This document shows positions 26,086-35,905 of a stretch of DNA of 42,270 bases, one piece after another (the first letter of the stretch is position 1; each line of letters opens with the position of its first letter). The notes beneath the pieces are model-generated. The model was not told where the DNA came from and did no database searches. It saw nothing but the letters and a program-made list of their open reading frames with translations. A program made the translations under genes and the position numbers. Source of the stretch: JABMMZ01 sp040403495 (GTDB taxonomy: Bacteria > Bacteroidota > Bacteroidia > NS11-12g > UBA955); contig JBBAKM010000025.1 in assembly GCA_040403495.1 (NCBI GenBank), positions 1 through 42,270 on the forward strand, given 5' to 3'.

Positions 26086-28035
26086 ATGAGTGAAGCGATA
26101 GATAAAAGTAATTATGGAGCCGATAATATTCAGGTATTAGAAGGTTTAGAAGCGGTAAGAAAACGTCCTGCGATGTATATTGGGGATGTAGGCCCACGCG
26201 GATTACATCATTTGGTTTATGAAGTAGTAGACAATAGTATTGACGAAGCCTTAGCGGGTCATGCTAAAAATATCGAAGTATTTATTCTCCCTGGCAATAG
26301 TATTAAAGTTACGGATGATGGTAGAGGTATTCCTACAGGGATTCACGCCAAAGAAAACCGTTCAGCTTTGGAGGTTGTAATGACTGTATTGCACGCTGGT
26401 GGAAAATTTGATAAAGATACTTACAAAGTTTCTGGTGGTTTGCACGGGGTGGGTGTAAGTTGTGTTAACGCATTGTCTACCCATTTAAAAGCAACCGTTT
26501 ATCGTGATGGTAAAATATTTGAACAAGAATACAGTTGTGGAATACCACAATATGATGTGAGAGAAATTGGTACTACTGATAAAAGAGGTACTACGATTGA
26601 ATTTACACCTGATAACAGTATTTTTTACGTTTCTGAATACAGTTTTGATACATTGAGTAACAGACTTCGTGAATTGTCGTTTTTGAATAAAAACATCAAA
26701 TTAACGATAACTGACTTAAGAGTAGAAGAAGGAAAAGAACCAAGAACTGAAACTTTTTACAGTGAATTGGGATTAAAAGAATTTATCCTTTACCTAGACA
26801 ATACAAGAGAAAAAATCATTCCTGAACCGATTTATGCTGAAGGTGAAAAACACGGTATCCCTGTTGAGATTGCTTTCCAGTACAATGCAGGTTACAGTGA
26901 AAATTTACATTCTTATGTAAACAACATCAATACTATCGAAGGTGGTACTCACGTTGCTGGTTTTAGAAGAGGTTTAACAAGAACACTTAAAAATTATGCC
27001 GACAAAGAAGGTTTATTAAAAAATCTTAAATTTGAAATAAGTGGTGACGATTTTAGAGAAGGGTTAACAGGTGTTATATCTGTAAAAGTTCAAGAACCAC
27101 AATTTGAAGGTCAAACCAAAACTAAATTAGGAAATAATGAAGTAATGGGAGCGGTGGATGTAGCGGTTGGGGAAATGCTAGGGAACTATTTGGAAGAGCA
27201 TCCTAAAGAGGCTAAAATGATTGTTAATAAAGTTATTTTGGCTGCAACGGCAAGACACGCTGCTAGAAAAGCAAGAGAAATGGTTCAACGTAAAGGTGCG
27301 ATGAGCGGAATGGGATTGCCAGGAAAATTGAGCGACTGTTCAAGCACTGACCCTAAAATTTGTGAGATTTACTTGGTAGAGGGAGACTCTGCGGGTGGAA
27401 CAGCAAAACAAGGAAGAGACAGGGTCTATCAAGCAATTTTGCCTTTAAGAGGTAAAATATTGAATGTTGAAAAAGCAATGGAACATAAAATTTATGAAAA
27501 TGAAGAGATTCGTAACATGTTCACTGCATTAGGTGTTAAAATTGGAACAGATACTGATGCCAAAGAATTAAACATCGATAATTTAAGGTACCACAAAATT
27601 ATCATCATGACGGATGCCGATGTCGATGGTAGTCACATTCGTACCTTAATATTAACATTGTTCTTCAGATACATGAAAAAATTGGTTGAAGCTGGGTATA
27701 TTTATATCGCAACTCCACCACTTTATCAAGTTAAAAAAGGTAATAACTCCAAATATTGTTGGACAGAAGACCAAAGAGAACAAGCGGTGTTTGAATTGGC
27801 AAAAGGAACGAACCCTGACACTGTTAACGTACAAAGATACAAAGGTTTAGGAGAGATGAATTTTGAACAACTTTGGGAAACAACAATGGATCCTGCTAGA
27901 AGAACACTTAAACAAGTAACTTTAGACAGTGCTGCAGAAGCTGACCACGTGTTCAGTATGTTGATGGGTGATGAAGTACCACCTAGACGTGAATTCATTG
28001 AAAAGAACGCTAAATACGCTAAAATTGACATTTAA
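26086..28035 (+). CDS. gyrB: DNA gyrase subunit B
   Basis: ATPase subunit of DNA gyrase, which introduces negative supercoils. The 649 residues show the GHKL ATPase (RPAMYIGDVG ~30, VDNSIDEA ~48-55, the ATP lid GGLHGVGVSCVNA ~121-133), the transducer domain, and the Toprim domain with EGDSAGG (~435) and DADVDGSHIRTL (~513-524). The C-terminal GyrB signature YKGLGEMN is present. It is preceded by a 240-bp AT-rich region with a TATTTTTA box at about 26053 and followed by a strong bidirectional terminator. ParE is excluded by length and by the overall GyrB-like sequence, though this was not formally tested. Confidence 0.97.
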   Translation: MSEAIDKSNYGADNIQVLEGLEAVRKRPAMYIGDVGPRGLHHLVYEVVDNSIDEALAGHAKNIEVFILPGNSIKVTDDGRGIPTGIHAKENRSALEVVMTVLHAGGKFDKDTYKVSGGLHGVGVSCVNALSTHLKATVYRDGKIFEQEYSCGIPQYDVREIGTTDKRGTTIEFTPDNSIFYVSEYSFDTLSNRLRELSFLNKNIKLTITDLRVEEGKEPRTETFYSELGLKEFILYLDNTREKIIPEPIYAEGEKHGIPVEIAFQYNAGYSENLHSYVNNINTIEGGTHVAGFRRGLTRTLKNYADKEGLLKNLKFEISGDDFREGLTGVISVKVQEPQFEGQTKTKLGNNEVMGAVDVAVGEMLGNYLEEHPKEAKMIVNKVILAATARHAARKAREMVQRKGAMSGMGLPGKLSDCSSTDPKICEIYLVEGDSAGGTAKQGRDRVYQAILPLRGKILNVEKAMEHKIYENEEIRNMFTALGVKIGTDTDAKELNIDNLRYHKIIIMTDADVDGSHIRTLILTLFFRYMKKLVEAGYIYIATPPLYQVKKGNNSKYCWTEDQREQAVFELAKGTNPDTVNVQRYKGLGEMNFEQLWETTMDPARRTLKQVTLDSAAEADHVFSMLMGDEVPPRREFIEKNAKYAKIDI

Positions 28036-28057
28036 TTGTTGATATTAGATTAAATAA

Positions 28058-28090
28058 AAAAGGCTATCTCAAACAATGAGATAGCCTTTT
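28058..28090. terminator. Bidirectional intrinsic terminator after gyrB
   Basis: AAAAGGCTATCTC (28058-28070), loop AAACAAT, then GAGATAGCCTTTT (28078-28090): a perfect 13-bp stem with A and T tracts on either side. It serves gyrB and the convergent gene ending at 28112. Confidence 0.93.
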
Positions 28091-28111
28091 TTTATGTTAG
28101 TTGTTTTTGAC

Positions 28112-29497
28112 TTATTCTGACAAGGTCAATAAATTCTTTACATCATTGTTAACCGATAATATCAATAAGCAAGTTGCCGTGCAAAAAACAGGACTTGTAA
28201 TACAGTGATGTCCCTGCCAATTCCCATTTTTTTCTTGAATAGACAATAGTTTTCCTGAAACATTTTCGAACCAATTTTTCCAATTTTTATCGCGACTGAT
28301 GATTAAGCCTTCACCTGTTTGTAAAAAACTAATAAACTCTTCACCGCCATTATTTCCGAATCCTTGCATGATATTGTCTTGAGCCGCTAACTTACTTGCA
28401 TTTACATTTACTTTGTATGCGGTGCTGTATTTCAATGCTTCCGATTTACTTAAACCAGCTTTTTCAAGTGTTTCATTTGTAACCGTTTCATTTTCTTTGA
28501 CTAAACCAGATTTCTTAGCTTTCTCTACATATTTTTTTGCCTGATTAGCCTCTTTAGCAGAAGCTCTGCCACTGCTTGATACAGAATATAAAATAATACC
28601 CGCACCGTCGGAGGTAACAGCTTTGTTATTATCGGCATCAAAGTTATTTTTTTGGTACATTCTCGACTTTTCAAGAACAACACTGTCAACCATTATTCCG
28701 GCAGACTTTGCAGTTTCTAATGCATTATTGGCAAAAGACGATTGAAGAACACCTGCCCAACCTGAACCTACAAAACTTCCATTTTGGTTCTGTGCTTTTT
28801 GTATTTTATTGACACAAATTTCAATACACTTTTTAACTTGATTTTTTTTGTCGGGATGTTCATTGTAAACAGGTAATAAGTTGGTTAAATATTGCGAAGT
28901 TAACATTACATCAATATTATGTCCAAGTTTATATTGAGGTTGTGTTCCTTTAATTGTGGTAATATTTATATCATTACTGCTGCTATTTTCAATGCACTCA
29001 ATTAAAAATTGTGTACTTTTAACCATCGCATTTTGGTAGGTTCCTTTAAAAGGGGTATTGCCACATCTCAGTAAGGCCATTGAAACCATTGCTGTAGTGG
29101 CAGGGTCTGATTTTAGTTGTGTTTGAGAGTTAGAGTTTGGGTTAATTTTTATTGAGTTTACATTGGTTTGTGCGCTCCAACCACCGTCAGCAAGTTGTTC
29201 CTTGCTAATCCATTCTAATGCTTTAATGATTGATTTTTCTACATTTTCAGATGTTTTGTAAATAAAATCAGAGTCAGAGAAATCATGTTCAAACACGGTT
29301 TTGTAAACGCATCCCTTTTTTGTATCACTGATACTATCAATTTTTGGTTTACAACATTCTGGTTTTTGATAAGAGAAATCTTGAGTAGAGGTCCAGTTTT
29401 TTGGATTAAAATAAAGGTTTTCAGAATCAAGCTGAAAAATAAATGCAGAGATTAATAGCAGCAATAAGCCTAGTGGGATAATAAATTTTGATTTCAT
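28112..29497 (-). CDS. Secreted alpha/alpha-toroid protein (prenyltransferase/squalene-cyclase-like repeats)
   Basis: 461 residues with an N-terminal hydrophobic anchor or signal (KFIIPLGLLLLLISAFIF). A Cys-containing linker (PECCKP) follows. Repeats of the QxxDGGW/QNxNGSF/QExNGNW type, each after a helix, occur at ~97-110 (LADGGWSA), ~243-248 (NQNGSF) and ~430-440 (EKNGNW), the pattern of the terpenoid-cyclase/prenyltransferase alpha/alpha barrel also used by secreted proteins. No cyclase DxDD or QxW signature is complete, so enzymatic terpene cyclisation is unlikely. It may instead be a periplasmic binding or protease-inhibitor-like protein. Monocistronic; convergent with gyrB. Confidence 0.65.
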   Translation of the reverse strand: MKSKFIIPLGLLLLLISAFIFQLDSENLYFNPKNWTSTQDFSYQKPECCKPKIDSISDTKKGCVYKTVFEHDFSDSDFIYKTSENVEKSIIKALEWISKEQLADGGWSAQTNVNSIKINPNSNSQTQLKSDPATTAMVSMALLRCGNTPFKGTYQNAMVKSTQFLIECIENSSSNDINITTIKGTQPQYKLGHNIDVMLTSQYLTNLLPVYNEHPDKKNQVKKCIEICVNKIQKAQNQNGSFVGSGWAGVLQSSFANNALETAKSAGIMVDSVVLEKSRMYQKNNFDADNNKAVTSDGAGIILYSVSSSGRASAKEANQAKKYVEKAKKSGLVKENETVTNETLEKAGLSKSEALKYSTAYKVNVNASKLAAQDNIMQGFGNNGGEEFISFLQTGEGLIISRDKNWKNWFENVSGKLLSIQEKNGNWQGHHCITSPVFCTATCLLILSVNNDVKNLLTLSE

Positions 29498-29559
29498 AAT
29501 GGTTTGTCAATTAAACCAATCAATACCTTTTGATTGTAAAAGGTAAACGAAATATTAAT

Positions 29560-29871
29560 TTATTTATTGAGATGAGGTTTTAGCAACCTGTTTATTTTAT
29601 GTTTAAGGTCAAAGGGGATGTCTATAAATTTAACATCTGTTACTTTAAAGTTTTTCGACAATACTAATTCAATTTTACCTCCACAGGCTGTTAATTCGTC
29701 ACTTAAGCAATCCAATAACATGGTATAGTAATCGATAATTTCTTTGGTTAGCATTTTAACAATATGCCGATACTTTGGATTGTCCTCTGCCTCATATACG
29801 ATGTATAAGTATTTGATATTTTTATTTTCGGCCATTTGCATCTTTAAACAACAATCTGAGTATTTTGTCAT
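29560..29871 (-). CDS. Hypothetical small protein
   Basis: 103 residues from the ATG at 29871; an alternative ATG at 29835 would give 91. No signal peptide or membrane segment. A beta strand (KYLYIVYEAED) is followed by a helix (RHIVKMLTKEIIDYYTMLLDCL), a strand (GKIELVLSKNF) and a basic C-terminal helix, which suggests a small alpha/beta fold. Cysteines occur in CC and TAC contexts. No family recognised. It lies upstream of the toroid gene on the same strand, 62 bases away, and may share its transcript. Confidence 0.55.
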   Translation of the reverse strand: MTKYSDCCLKMQMAENKNIKYLYIVYEAEDNPKYRHIVKMLTKEIIDYYTMLLDCLSDELTACGGKIELVLSKNFKVTDVKFIDIPFDLKHKINRLLKPHLNK

Positions 29872-30291
29872 TCAAAATTATAGTAATTTTCTTTAAAAGA
29901 AAAATTATTTATGACAAAATATTTATTTAAGTATCTCATATTTAATTAAATATCATTATATTGTTATTTTGTGTAGTCTTTTTTACCTACCTTTAGAAGA
30001 ATGCGATTACTGCAATTTTACTTTATTTAACTTGGTACATATTGATGTACCTTAGGGGGATTATTTTTTTTAATTTTTACAATAAGTAAATAATCTTCTA
30101 AAGCAATTTTGGTTCTAGTATTAAATACCTTGTTGATAATTTTTTAATTTTTCAAAAATATTGATGAGTCAAAATAGGGAATAGTTAGATTTAAAAATGT
30201 AATTCAAAGGCAAAGTCTATTTTTAGGCAAAAAAAATGCTTTATTTCTTCTATATCATCCACTAAAAATTCCTTATTTTTGCGGTTTAATA
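29872..30291. other. 420-bp AT-rich intergenic region before guaA
   Basis: No convincing gene. It holds a 7-bp inverted repeat GGTACAT-ATTG-ATGTACC (30034-30051), a poly-T-rich stretch about 10 bases after it (from about 30061), and at its right end the guaA -7 box (30274-30281). No riboswitch of a known class was recognised, including purine types. Confidence 0.6.
30274..30281 (+). promoter_or_regulatory. Putative -7 box of the guaA promoter, near-leaderless
   Basis: TATTTTTG matches TAnnTTTG and ends 10 bases before the guaA ATG at 30292, so the transcript start would fall within a few bases of the start codon. No Shine-Dalgarno-like sequence is seen. Confidence 0.6.
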
Positions 30292-31818
30292 ATGCAAGAG
30301 CAAATCGTAATTTTAGACTTTGGTTCTCAATACACCCAATTAATAGCAAGACGCGTTAGGGAGTTAAATGTTTATTGTGAAATACATCCATACAATCATA
30401 TTGGCAAAATATCACCTTCAGTAAAAGGGATAATATTGTCAGGAAGTCCTGCTTCTGTTCGTGATAAAGAAGCTCCACAAATTGATTTAACTCAATTTAT
30501 TGGCAAATATCCTGTTCTTGGTGTTTGCTATGGCGCTCAATATATCGCTCAACAATTGGGTGGAGTAGTAGCAGCAAGTGACCACAGAGAATATGGCAGA
30601 GCTATGTTACAAGTGTCTAGTGACAATCTTTTAACAAAAGGTTTAAGCAAAGAAACTCAAGTTTGGATGAGTCATGGTGACACCATTATGGAATTGCCAA
30701 GCAATGCAACATTAATTGCACAAACGGATTCAATCAAAAATGCGGCATACCGTTTAACAGATTCTGAAACCTATTGTATTCAGTTTCACCCCGAAGTAAC
30801 CCACTCAACTGAAGGAAAACAGTTGTTAAAGAATTTTATAGTTGATATTTGTGGTTGTGAGCAGGATTGGACACCACAGAATTTTATACATGAAACTGTA
30901 GAAAAGCTAAAAGAACAGTTAGGCGATGATAAAGTTATTTTAGGTTTATCAGGTGGGGTTGATAGCAGTGTTGCAGCAGCCTTATTACATCAAGCTATAG
31001 GTAAAAATCTACATTGTATCTTTATTGACAACGGTTTGTTAAGATTGAATGAATTTCACGAAGTTTTGGAATCATACAAACAAATGGAATTGAATGTAAC
31101 GGGTGTTGATGCTACAGACGAATTTTATGGGGCATTAAATAATATCAGTGAGCCAGAAGCTAAGAGAAAAGCAATTGGCAAAGTATTTGTTGATGTGTTT
31201 GAGCGAGTATCTCATACTATTGAAGGCGCTAAGTGGTTGGGTCAAGGAACTATCTATCCAGATGTCATTGAATCTGTTTCGGTAAAAGGACCTTCGGCTA
31301 CCATTAAGTCGCACCATAATGTGGGAGGATTGCCAGAAAAAATGCATTTAAAAATTGTAGAACCATTAAGGTCTTTGTTCAAAGATGAAGTTAGAAATGT
31401 AGGGGCAGCATTAGGTGTTCCTGCCAATATTTTAGCAAGACATCCTTTTCCAGGACCAGGATTAGCCATTCGTATTATTGATGATATTACGCCTCAAAAA
31501 GTAAGTATCCTTCAACAATCGGATGCTATTTTTATTAATACTCTCAAAGAAAAAGGATGGTATGATAAAATTTGGCAAGCAGGTGCTATTTTCTTACCTG
31601 TAAGAAGTGTTGGTGTTATGGGTGATGAAAGAACTTACGAGAATGTAATATGTTTGAGAGCGGTAACTTCTGTAGATGGAATGACAGCGGATTGGGTTCA
31701 CATTCCGTATGAAATATTAGCGGAAATTAGCAATAAAATTATTAATCGTGTAAAAGGGATTAATAGAGTTGTGTACGATATTAGTTCAAAACCACCTGCA
31801 ACAATCGAATGGGAATAA
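30292..31818 (+). CDS. guaA: GMP synthase (glutamine-hydrolysing)
   Basis: Converts XMP to GMP with ammonia from glutamine, the last step of GMP synthesis. The 508 residues carry an N-terminal class I glutamine amidotransferase (nucleophile C79 in GVCYGAQY, FHPEVTHS with the catalytic His and Glu ~165), an ATP-pyrophosphatase domain with LSGGVDSS (~218-225), and the C-terminal dimerisation domain ending in PPATIEWE. All catalytic residues are present. Its stop overlaps the next gene by 10 bases, so three genes form one operon. Confidence 0.98.
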   Translation: MQEQIVILDFGSQYTQLIARRVRELNVYCEIHPYNHIGKISPSVKGIILSGSPASVRDKEAPQIDLTQFIGKYPVLGVCYGAQYIAQQLGGVVAASDHREYGRAMLQVSSDNLLTKGLSKETQVWMSHGDTIMELPSNATLIAQTDSIKNAAYRLTDSETYCIQFHPEVTHSTEGKQLLKNFIVDICGCEQDWTPQNFIHETVEKLKEQLGDDKVILGLSGGVDSSVAAALLHQAIGKNLHCIFIDNGLLRLNEFHEVLESYKQMELNVTGVDATDEFYGALNNISEPEAKRKAIGKVFVDVFERVSHTIEGAKWLGQGTIYPDVIESVSVKGPSATIKSHHNVGGLPEKMHLKIVEPLRSLFKDEVRNVGAALGVPANILARHPFPGPGLAIRIIDDITPQKVSILQQSDAIFINTLKEKGWYDKIWQAGAIFLPVRSVGVMGDERTYENVICLRAVTSVDGMTADWVHIPYEILAEISNKIINRVKGINRVVYDISSKPPATIEWE

Positions 31819-32933
31819 AAGTTTATATATCAATCTTTGTTTTTGTATTGAGTTTATCTTTACAGGCCAATAATAATTTGGTTTTGAAAGATGACAAACC
31901 TTTTCAAAAATCTTACAAAGTATTGATAATGCTCCCTTTTTGTGTTAATTCTCCTGACAAAGGAAGAGTTAGAGAAAAAATGCTAGACTATTATGAAGGG
32001 GTAGAAATCGCTATCGAGGAACTTAAAAAATACCAACTCAAATTGGAAATTGAAGTTGCAGATACGAAAGGCGATAGCTTGGAAGTTATTCGTATTTTAT
32101 CTAATCCTGATTTTCAAAATCTAGACTTAATAATTGGCCCCGTTTTTGACAATGAGTTTGTTGAAGTTGAGAAATTCTGTTCTGTTTATAAAATCCCTTT
32201 AATTTCTCCATTGCGCTATTATCCTAAAAAAAATGGAGGAGAATTTCCATTGATTAATTTTGTGTCTTTAGACAGTTTGCAATATATGTACACTGGACAA
32301 CATGCCGCACAAGCGTTTAAGAATTATCAAGTTGTTGTATACGATGAACTAGCATTAACACCTAAGGGTGTTGGTTCTAGAAATTTTAAAAAAGGCTATG
32401 AATTGGCCAATAAATCCAAAACCTGTACTGTTGTTGATGGTAAAATAAATACCATAGAATCGGTATGGAACAAAAAAGACTCATTATTGATTTTTTATAC
32501 TGGAAAAAGCGCAAGAACTTGTTCCAATGCAATCAGCAAAAATGGTAATTCAAAATGGGTTGTTGCTGGCCCTGCTGATTGGCTCGACATAGACCGTGTT
32601 GATTACAATGTGTTTAATGGTGTTTATTTTTACGACACATACTCTGTGCCTATGAATGATACTATATACAAACAATTCAGACTTAATTATCGTGAAAACT
32701 ATGGCGGTGACCCTAGTAGATATACTTTTATCGGTTATGACCAATTTTTGTTTATTGCCATGTCATTAGGGGCATTTGATGTTGATTTCTATAACCATAT
32801 TTTAGGACGTTCATTCAATTATACGCATACTTCTTTCAAATTTGTTAAAAGAGGTAACTTAATTGAGAATGCAGGAACGAACTTGTTTTATTACAAAGAT
32901 TACCAATTTTACAAAGCATATTGGCGTTATTAA
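31809..32933 (+). CDS. Periplasmic-binding-protein-like secreted protein (Peripla_BP type 1)
   Basis: 374 residues with a signal peptide (VYISIFVFVLSLSLQA). The rest reads as a type 1 periplasmic-binding fold: KVLIMLPFCVN (~38-48), YYEGVEIAIEEL, LDLIIGPVFDNEF (~110-122), PLISPLRYY, and in the second lobe VVAGPADWLD and YTFIGYDQFLF. In Flavobacteriales a similar gene next to guaA often carries an N-terminal LysM domain; I see none here, so this is a short form, by memory rather than by search. Possible ligand or cell-wall role unknown. It overlaps guaA by 10 bases and the methyltransferase by 13. Confidence 0.7.
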   Translation: MGIKVYISIFVFVLSLSLQANNNLVLKDDKPFQKSYKVLIMLPFCVNSPDKGRVREKMLDYYEGVEIAIEELKKYQLKLEIEVADTKGDSLEVIRILSNPDFQNLDLIIGPVFDNEFVEVEKFCSVYKIPLISPLRYYPKKNGGEFPLINFVSLDSLQYMYTGQHAAQAFKNYQVVVYDELALTPKGVGSRNFKKGYELANKSKTCTVVDGKINTIESVWNKKDSLLIFYTGKSARTCSNAISKNGNSKWVVAGPADWLDIDRVDYNVFNGVYFYDTYSVPMNDTIYKQFRLNYRENYGGDPSRYTFIGYDQFLFIAMSLGAFDVDFYNHILGRSFNYTHTSFKFVKRGNLIENAGTNLFYYKDYQFYKAYWRY

Positions 32934-33979
32934 AACCTTTTCAGAAAATCGTAATTACCCAATTACTAGAAGGTTATAATTATCAAGAACCTTTTCATGT
33001 TTACTTTCATAAGCAATGTAAACAACACAGTCAGTGGGGGAGTCGTGACCGCAAAACATACAAACATTATTGTTACCAATACTTTCGACTTGGATTCGCA
33101 GTAAAGCAACAACCTATTGAAGTTTGTATTGATTTAATCGTCAATAATGAATCGAATGAAATTGATCCTGAATCTATATTTCCATACCGTGAATTGATTT
33201 CACCTTCAGTTGATTTTGAGAGTTGGATTCAACATTTGTCTAAACAAAGTCCAGTATTTGTTGTCATAAGGGAAGGTAAAAAAGAAAATGTATTGAATTG
33301 GTTACAACTCAAAGAGATTGAATTCGAAGCAATTGATACTCACACTTTAAAATTACCTGCAGATGCTAAATGCAATGAATTGGTTGAAAAAGGATGGGTT
33401 TGGATTATGGATTTAGCTTCTCAAATGGTGGTGAATTCTATAGAAGTAAAGGACAATCAAAGGGTTTGGGACTGTTGTTCGGGAGCCGGAGGAAAGGCCT
33501 TGTTGTTGACACAAAAGTTTCCTAAAATATCATTGATTTGCTCTGATGTGAGAGTTTCTGTTTTAGAAAATTTAAGAGCTCGATTTTCGCAATTAAGGTT
33601 AAATATTCCGCATATTGAATTAATTGATTTAAATGAAAAAAGTCACGTAAACCACATGGTAGATGTGTTGATTGCAGATGTACCTTGTTCAGGCAGTGGG
33701 ACTTGGGGACGTCATCCGGAATCATTACAATCGTTCAGTTTAAATACCCCGTTGATGTATGCCAATAAACAAAGACAAATTGTTAAAAATGCCCTAAATC
33801 AGCTTAAGCCAAATGGCGTATTTTATTACATTACTTGTTCTGTTTTTAAGTCAGAAAATGAAGACAATGTCGCTTACTTTGAAAAAGAATTTGGACTTAC
33901 ACTTGTAACGCAACAAGCTTATTATAATACAGCCCATGCTTCCGACTATTTGTTTATGGCGCAATTTGTAAAGAATTAG
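32921..33979 (+). CDS. RsmB/RsmF-like RNA cytosine-5 methyltransferase (NOL1/NOP2/Sun)
   Basis: 352 residues that methylate cytosine-5 of RNA, presumably rRNA. The start is TTG at 32921, inside the previous gene. An N-terminal helical region precedes the Rossmann core: DCCSGAGGKALLL (~185-197, SAM-binding), the catalytic motif IV ADVPCSGSGTWGRHPE (with Cys in PC) and motif VI ITCSVFKSENED (Cys in TCS). Both cysteines of the family mechanism are present. The N-terminal domain is shorter than the NusB-like one of E. coli RsmB. Which RNA position is modified is unknown. Confidence 0.88.
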   Translation: MALLKPFQKIVITQLLEGYNYQEPFHVYFHKQCKQHSQWGSRDRKTYKHYCYQYFRLGFAVKQQPIEVCIDLIVNNESNEIDPESIFPYRELISPSVDFESWIQHLSKQSPVFVVIREGKKENVLNWLQLKEIEFEAIDTHTLKLPADAKCNELVEKGWVWIMDLASQMVVNSIEVKDNQRVWDCCSGAGGKALLLTQKFPKISLICSDVRVSVLENLRARFSQLRLNIPHIELIDLNEKSHVNHMVDVLIADVPCSGSGTWGRHPESLQSFSLNTPLMYANKQRQIVKNALNQLKPNGVFYYITCSVFKSENEDNVAYFEKEFGLTLVTQQAYYNTAHASDYLFMAQFVKN

Positions 33980-34027
33980 TTGACATAAAATTTCAAAAAA
34001 TATTTATTATTCACTAAATTTGTGAAG

Positions 34028-35860
34028 ATGCGAATTAGTCTTCTGTTTATTAGTCTTGTTTTTATATTGCCATTGTTTTCGCAAAACAATGAGGATGAAA
34101 AATTGGCGGCTCAGTATTTTTCGGAAAAACAGTTCGATAAGGCAGCAGATATTTATGAAGATTTGTTGAGAAAACAGTCTGAATCAATTTATTATTACGA
34201 AAATTTAATGCAATGTTATGTGGCATTAAAAGACTTTAAAAGTGCAGAAAAATTAGCAGACAAGAGGTTCAAGAAATATCCATTTAATTATGCATATCAG
34301 GTTGACAAAGCTTATTTGTATCAGCTTCAAAATAACTCAGCGGAAAGAGACAAAGTGCTAAATGAACTATTAAATGTCAAATTCAACTCTATTGAAATAA
34401 CAGATAATATTGCCAATGGACTCATCAAAAGAAAGTTTTTTGATGCTGCCATTCAAGTCTATCTAAAAGCTAGAAAACAATTGAATCAAGGACAACTTTA
34501 TGTGTTTGAATTAAGTGAATTGTATTTTTATAAGGGCGCATTAAAGGAAGCTTCTGTTGAACTTGTTTCACTTTTGTCTGACAATGAGTTTATATTACAA
34601 GAGGTAAAAAACAAGTTTGCAATTGCGTTTAAAAACGATGTAGATTATGATATTTTGATTCAAGTTGTTATGACGGATTTGCAAAAAAATCCCAATCAAC
34701 TGACTTTAAATGACATATTAATTTGGGCTTACATACAAAAGAAAGATTGGAATGGCGCATTTATTCAAAGTAAAGCGGTAGACAAAAGACTTAAAGAAGA
34801 AGGATTGTGGGTTATGAATTTGGCAAGTGTGCTCATGCAAAATGAAATATTCACTGAAGCTATTAATTGTTACACATACATTAAAACTTTGGGTAAGGAA
34901 AAAAGGTACTATTCTCAAGCCCAACAAGGAATTCTTTATTGTGGAATGTTACAATTGAAACAAGATCAAATTGTTGAAAAGGAAAGATTGTTGTTGCTGG
35001 AAAATGAATTTATAGAATACATCAACTTGAATGGTAAAAATTGGCATACTGCACAGCAAATGAAAGATTTGGCGGAATTGTATATTTATCATTTACACGA
35101 TTTAAGTAAAGGGATTGATTATTTAAAGCAAGTATTGGTATTGCCCGGAGTTAATTCACGTTTATTGTCGGAAAGTAAACTAGGTTTGGGAGATGCCTAT
35201 TTGATGTCAGGTGATACTTGGGAGGCTGATTTAATGTATAAACAAGTTGAAAAAGCTTTTCAAAATGATGTTTTAGGGCAAGAGGCAAAATTCAGATATG
35301 CACGACTTTGTTATTTCAGAGGAGAGTTTGAATGGGCACAAGTTCAGCTTGATGTATTAAAAGAGGCTACAACACAACTGATAAGTAACAATGCCATGCG
35401 TTTGTGGTTGATTATTCAAGACAATGTCGGTTTGGACAGTACAGACGAAGCTTTGAAATTGTATTCCAATGCTGAATTATTGATGTTTCAGAATAAATAC
35501 ACCAATGCACTACAACAATTAGAAGAAATATCAATAGTGTTTCCTAATCACACCTTGGCTGATGAAATCCTTTTTCTAAAGGGATTAATTAAAGAAAAGA
35601 TGGGTTATTATAAAGAAGCAGAAGCTATTTATTCAACTTTAATTAAGGATTTTAGTACTGATATTTTGTCAGACAATGCCCTTATAAATTTAGCTAAACT
35701 GTATGAGTTTAAACTTCAAGATACAGCAAAAGCAAAGCAAATGTATGAATTTTTGATAATGAACTACACGGGATCAATCTATATCAATGAAGCTAGGTTG
35801 AGGTTCCGTTATTTGAGAGGTGATATGAAAAATGAAAAAATAGACGCTTATTGGGATTAA
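34028..35860 (+). CDS. Secreted TPR-repeat protein
   Basis: 610 residues from the ATG at 34028. The frame also opens at a GTG at 34022, but the ATG starts a clean signal peptide (MRISLLFISLVFILPLFSQ). Repeating helix pairs such as AAQYFSEKQFDKAADIYEDL, AIQVYLKARK, AINCYTYIK, EAEAIYSTLIKDF and DTAKAKQMYEFLI mark tetratricopeptide repeats across the whole length. Such proteins are scaffolds for envelope complexes in Bacteroidota. It is followed 45 bases later by the sigma-factor gene; whether they are co-transcribed is unclear. Confidence 0.85.
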   Translation: MRISLLFISLVFILPLFSQNNEDEKLAAQYFSEKQFDKAADIYEDLLRKQSESIYYYENLMQCYVALKDFKSAEKLADKRFKKYPFNYAYQVDKAYLYQLQNNSAERDKVLNELLNVKFNSIEITDNIANGLIKRKFFDAAIQVYLKARKQLNQGQLYVFELSELYFYKGALKEASVELVSLLSDNEFILQEVKNKFAIAFKNDVDYDILIQVVMTDLQKNPNQLTLNDILIWAYIQKKDWNGAFIQSKAVDKRLKEEGLWVMNLASVLMQNEIFTEAINCYTYIKTLGKEKRYYSQAQQGILYCGMLQLKQDQIVEKERLLLLENEFIEYINLNGKNWHTAQQMKDLAELYIYHLHDLSKGIDYLKQVLVLPGVNSRLLSESKLGLGDAYLMSGDTWEADLMYKQVEKAFQNDVLGQEAKFRYARLCYFRGEFEWAQVQLDVLKEATTQLISNNAMRLWLIIQDNVGLDSTDEALKLYSNAELLMFQNKYTNALQQLEEISIVFPNHTLADEILFLKGLIKEKMGYYKEAEAIYSTLIKDFSTDILSDNALINLAKLYEFKLQDTAKAKQMYEFLIMNYTGSIYINEARLRFRYLRGDMKNEKIDAYWD

Positions 35861-35905
35861 AAGTTTGCAGCGTTTTATCCTTTCATTGTCTTAATCAATA
35901 TAAGT

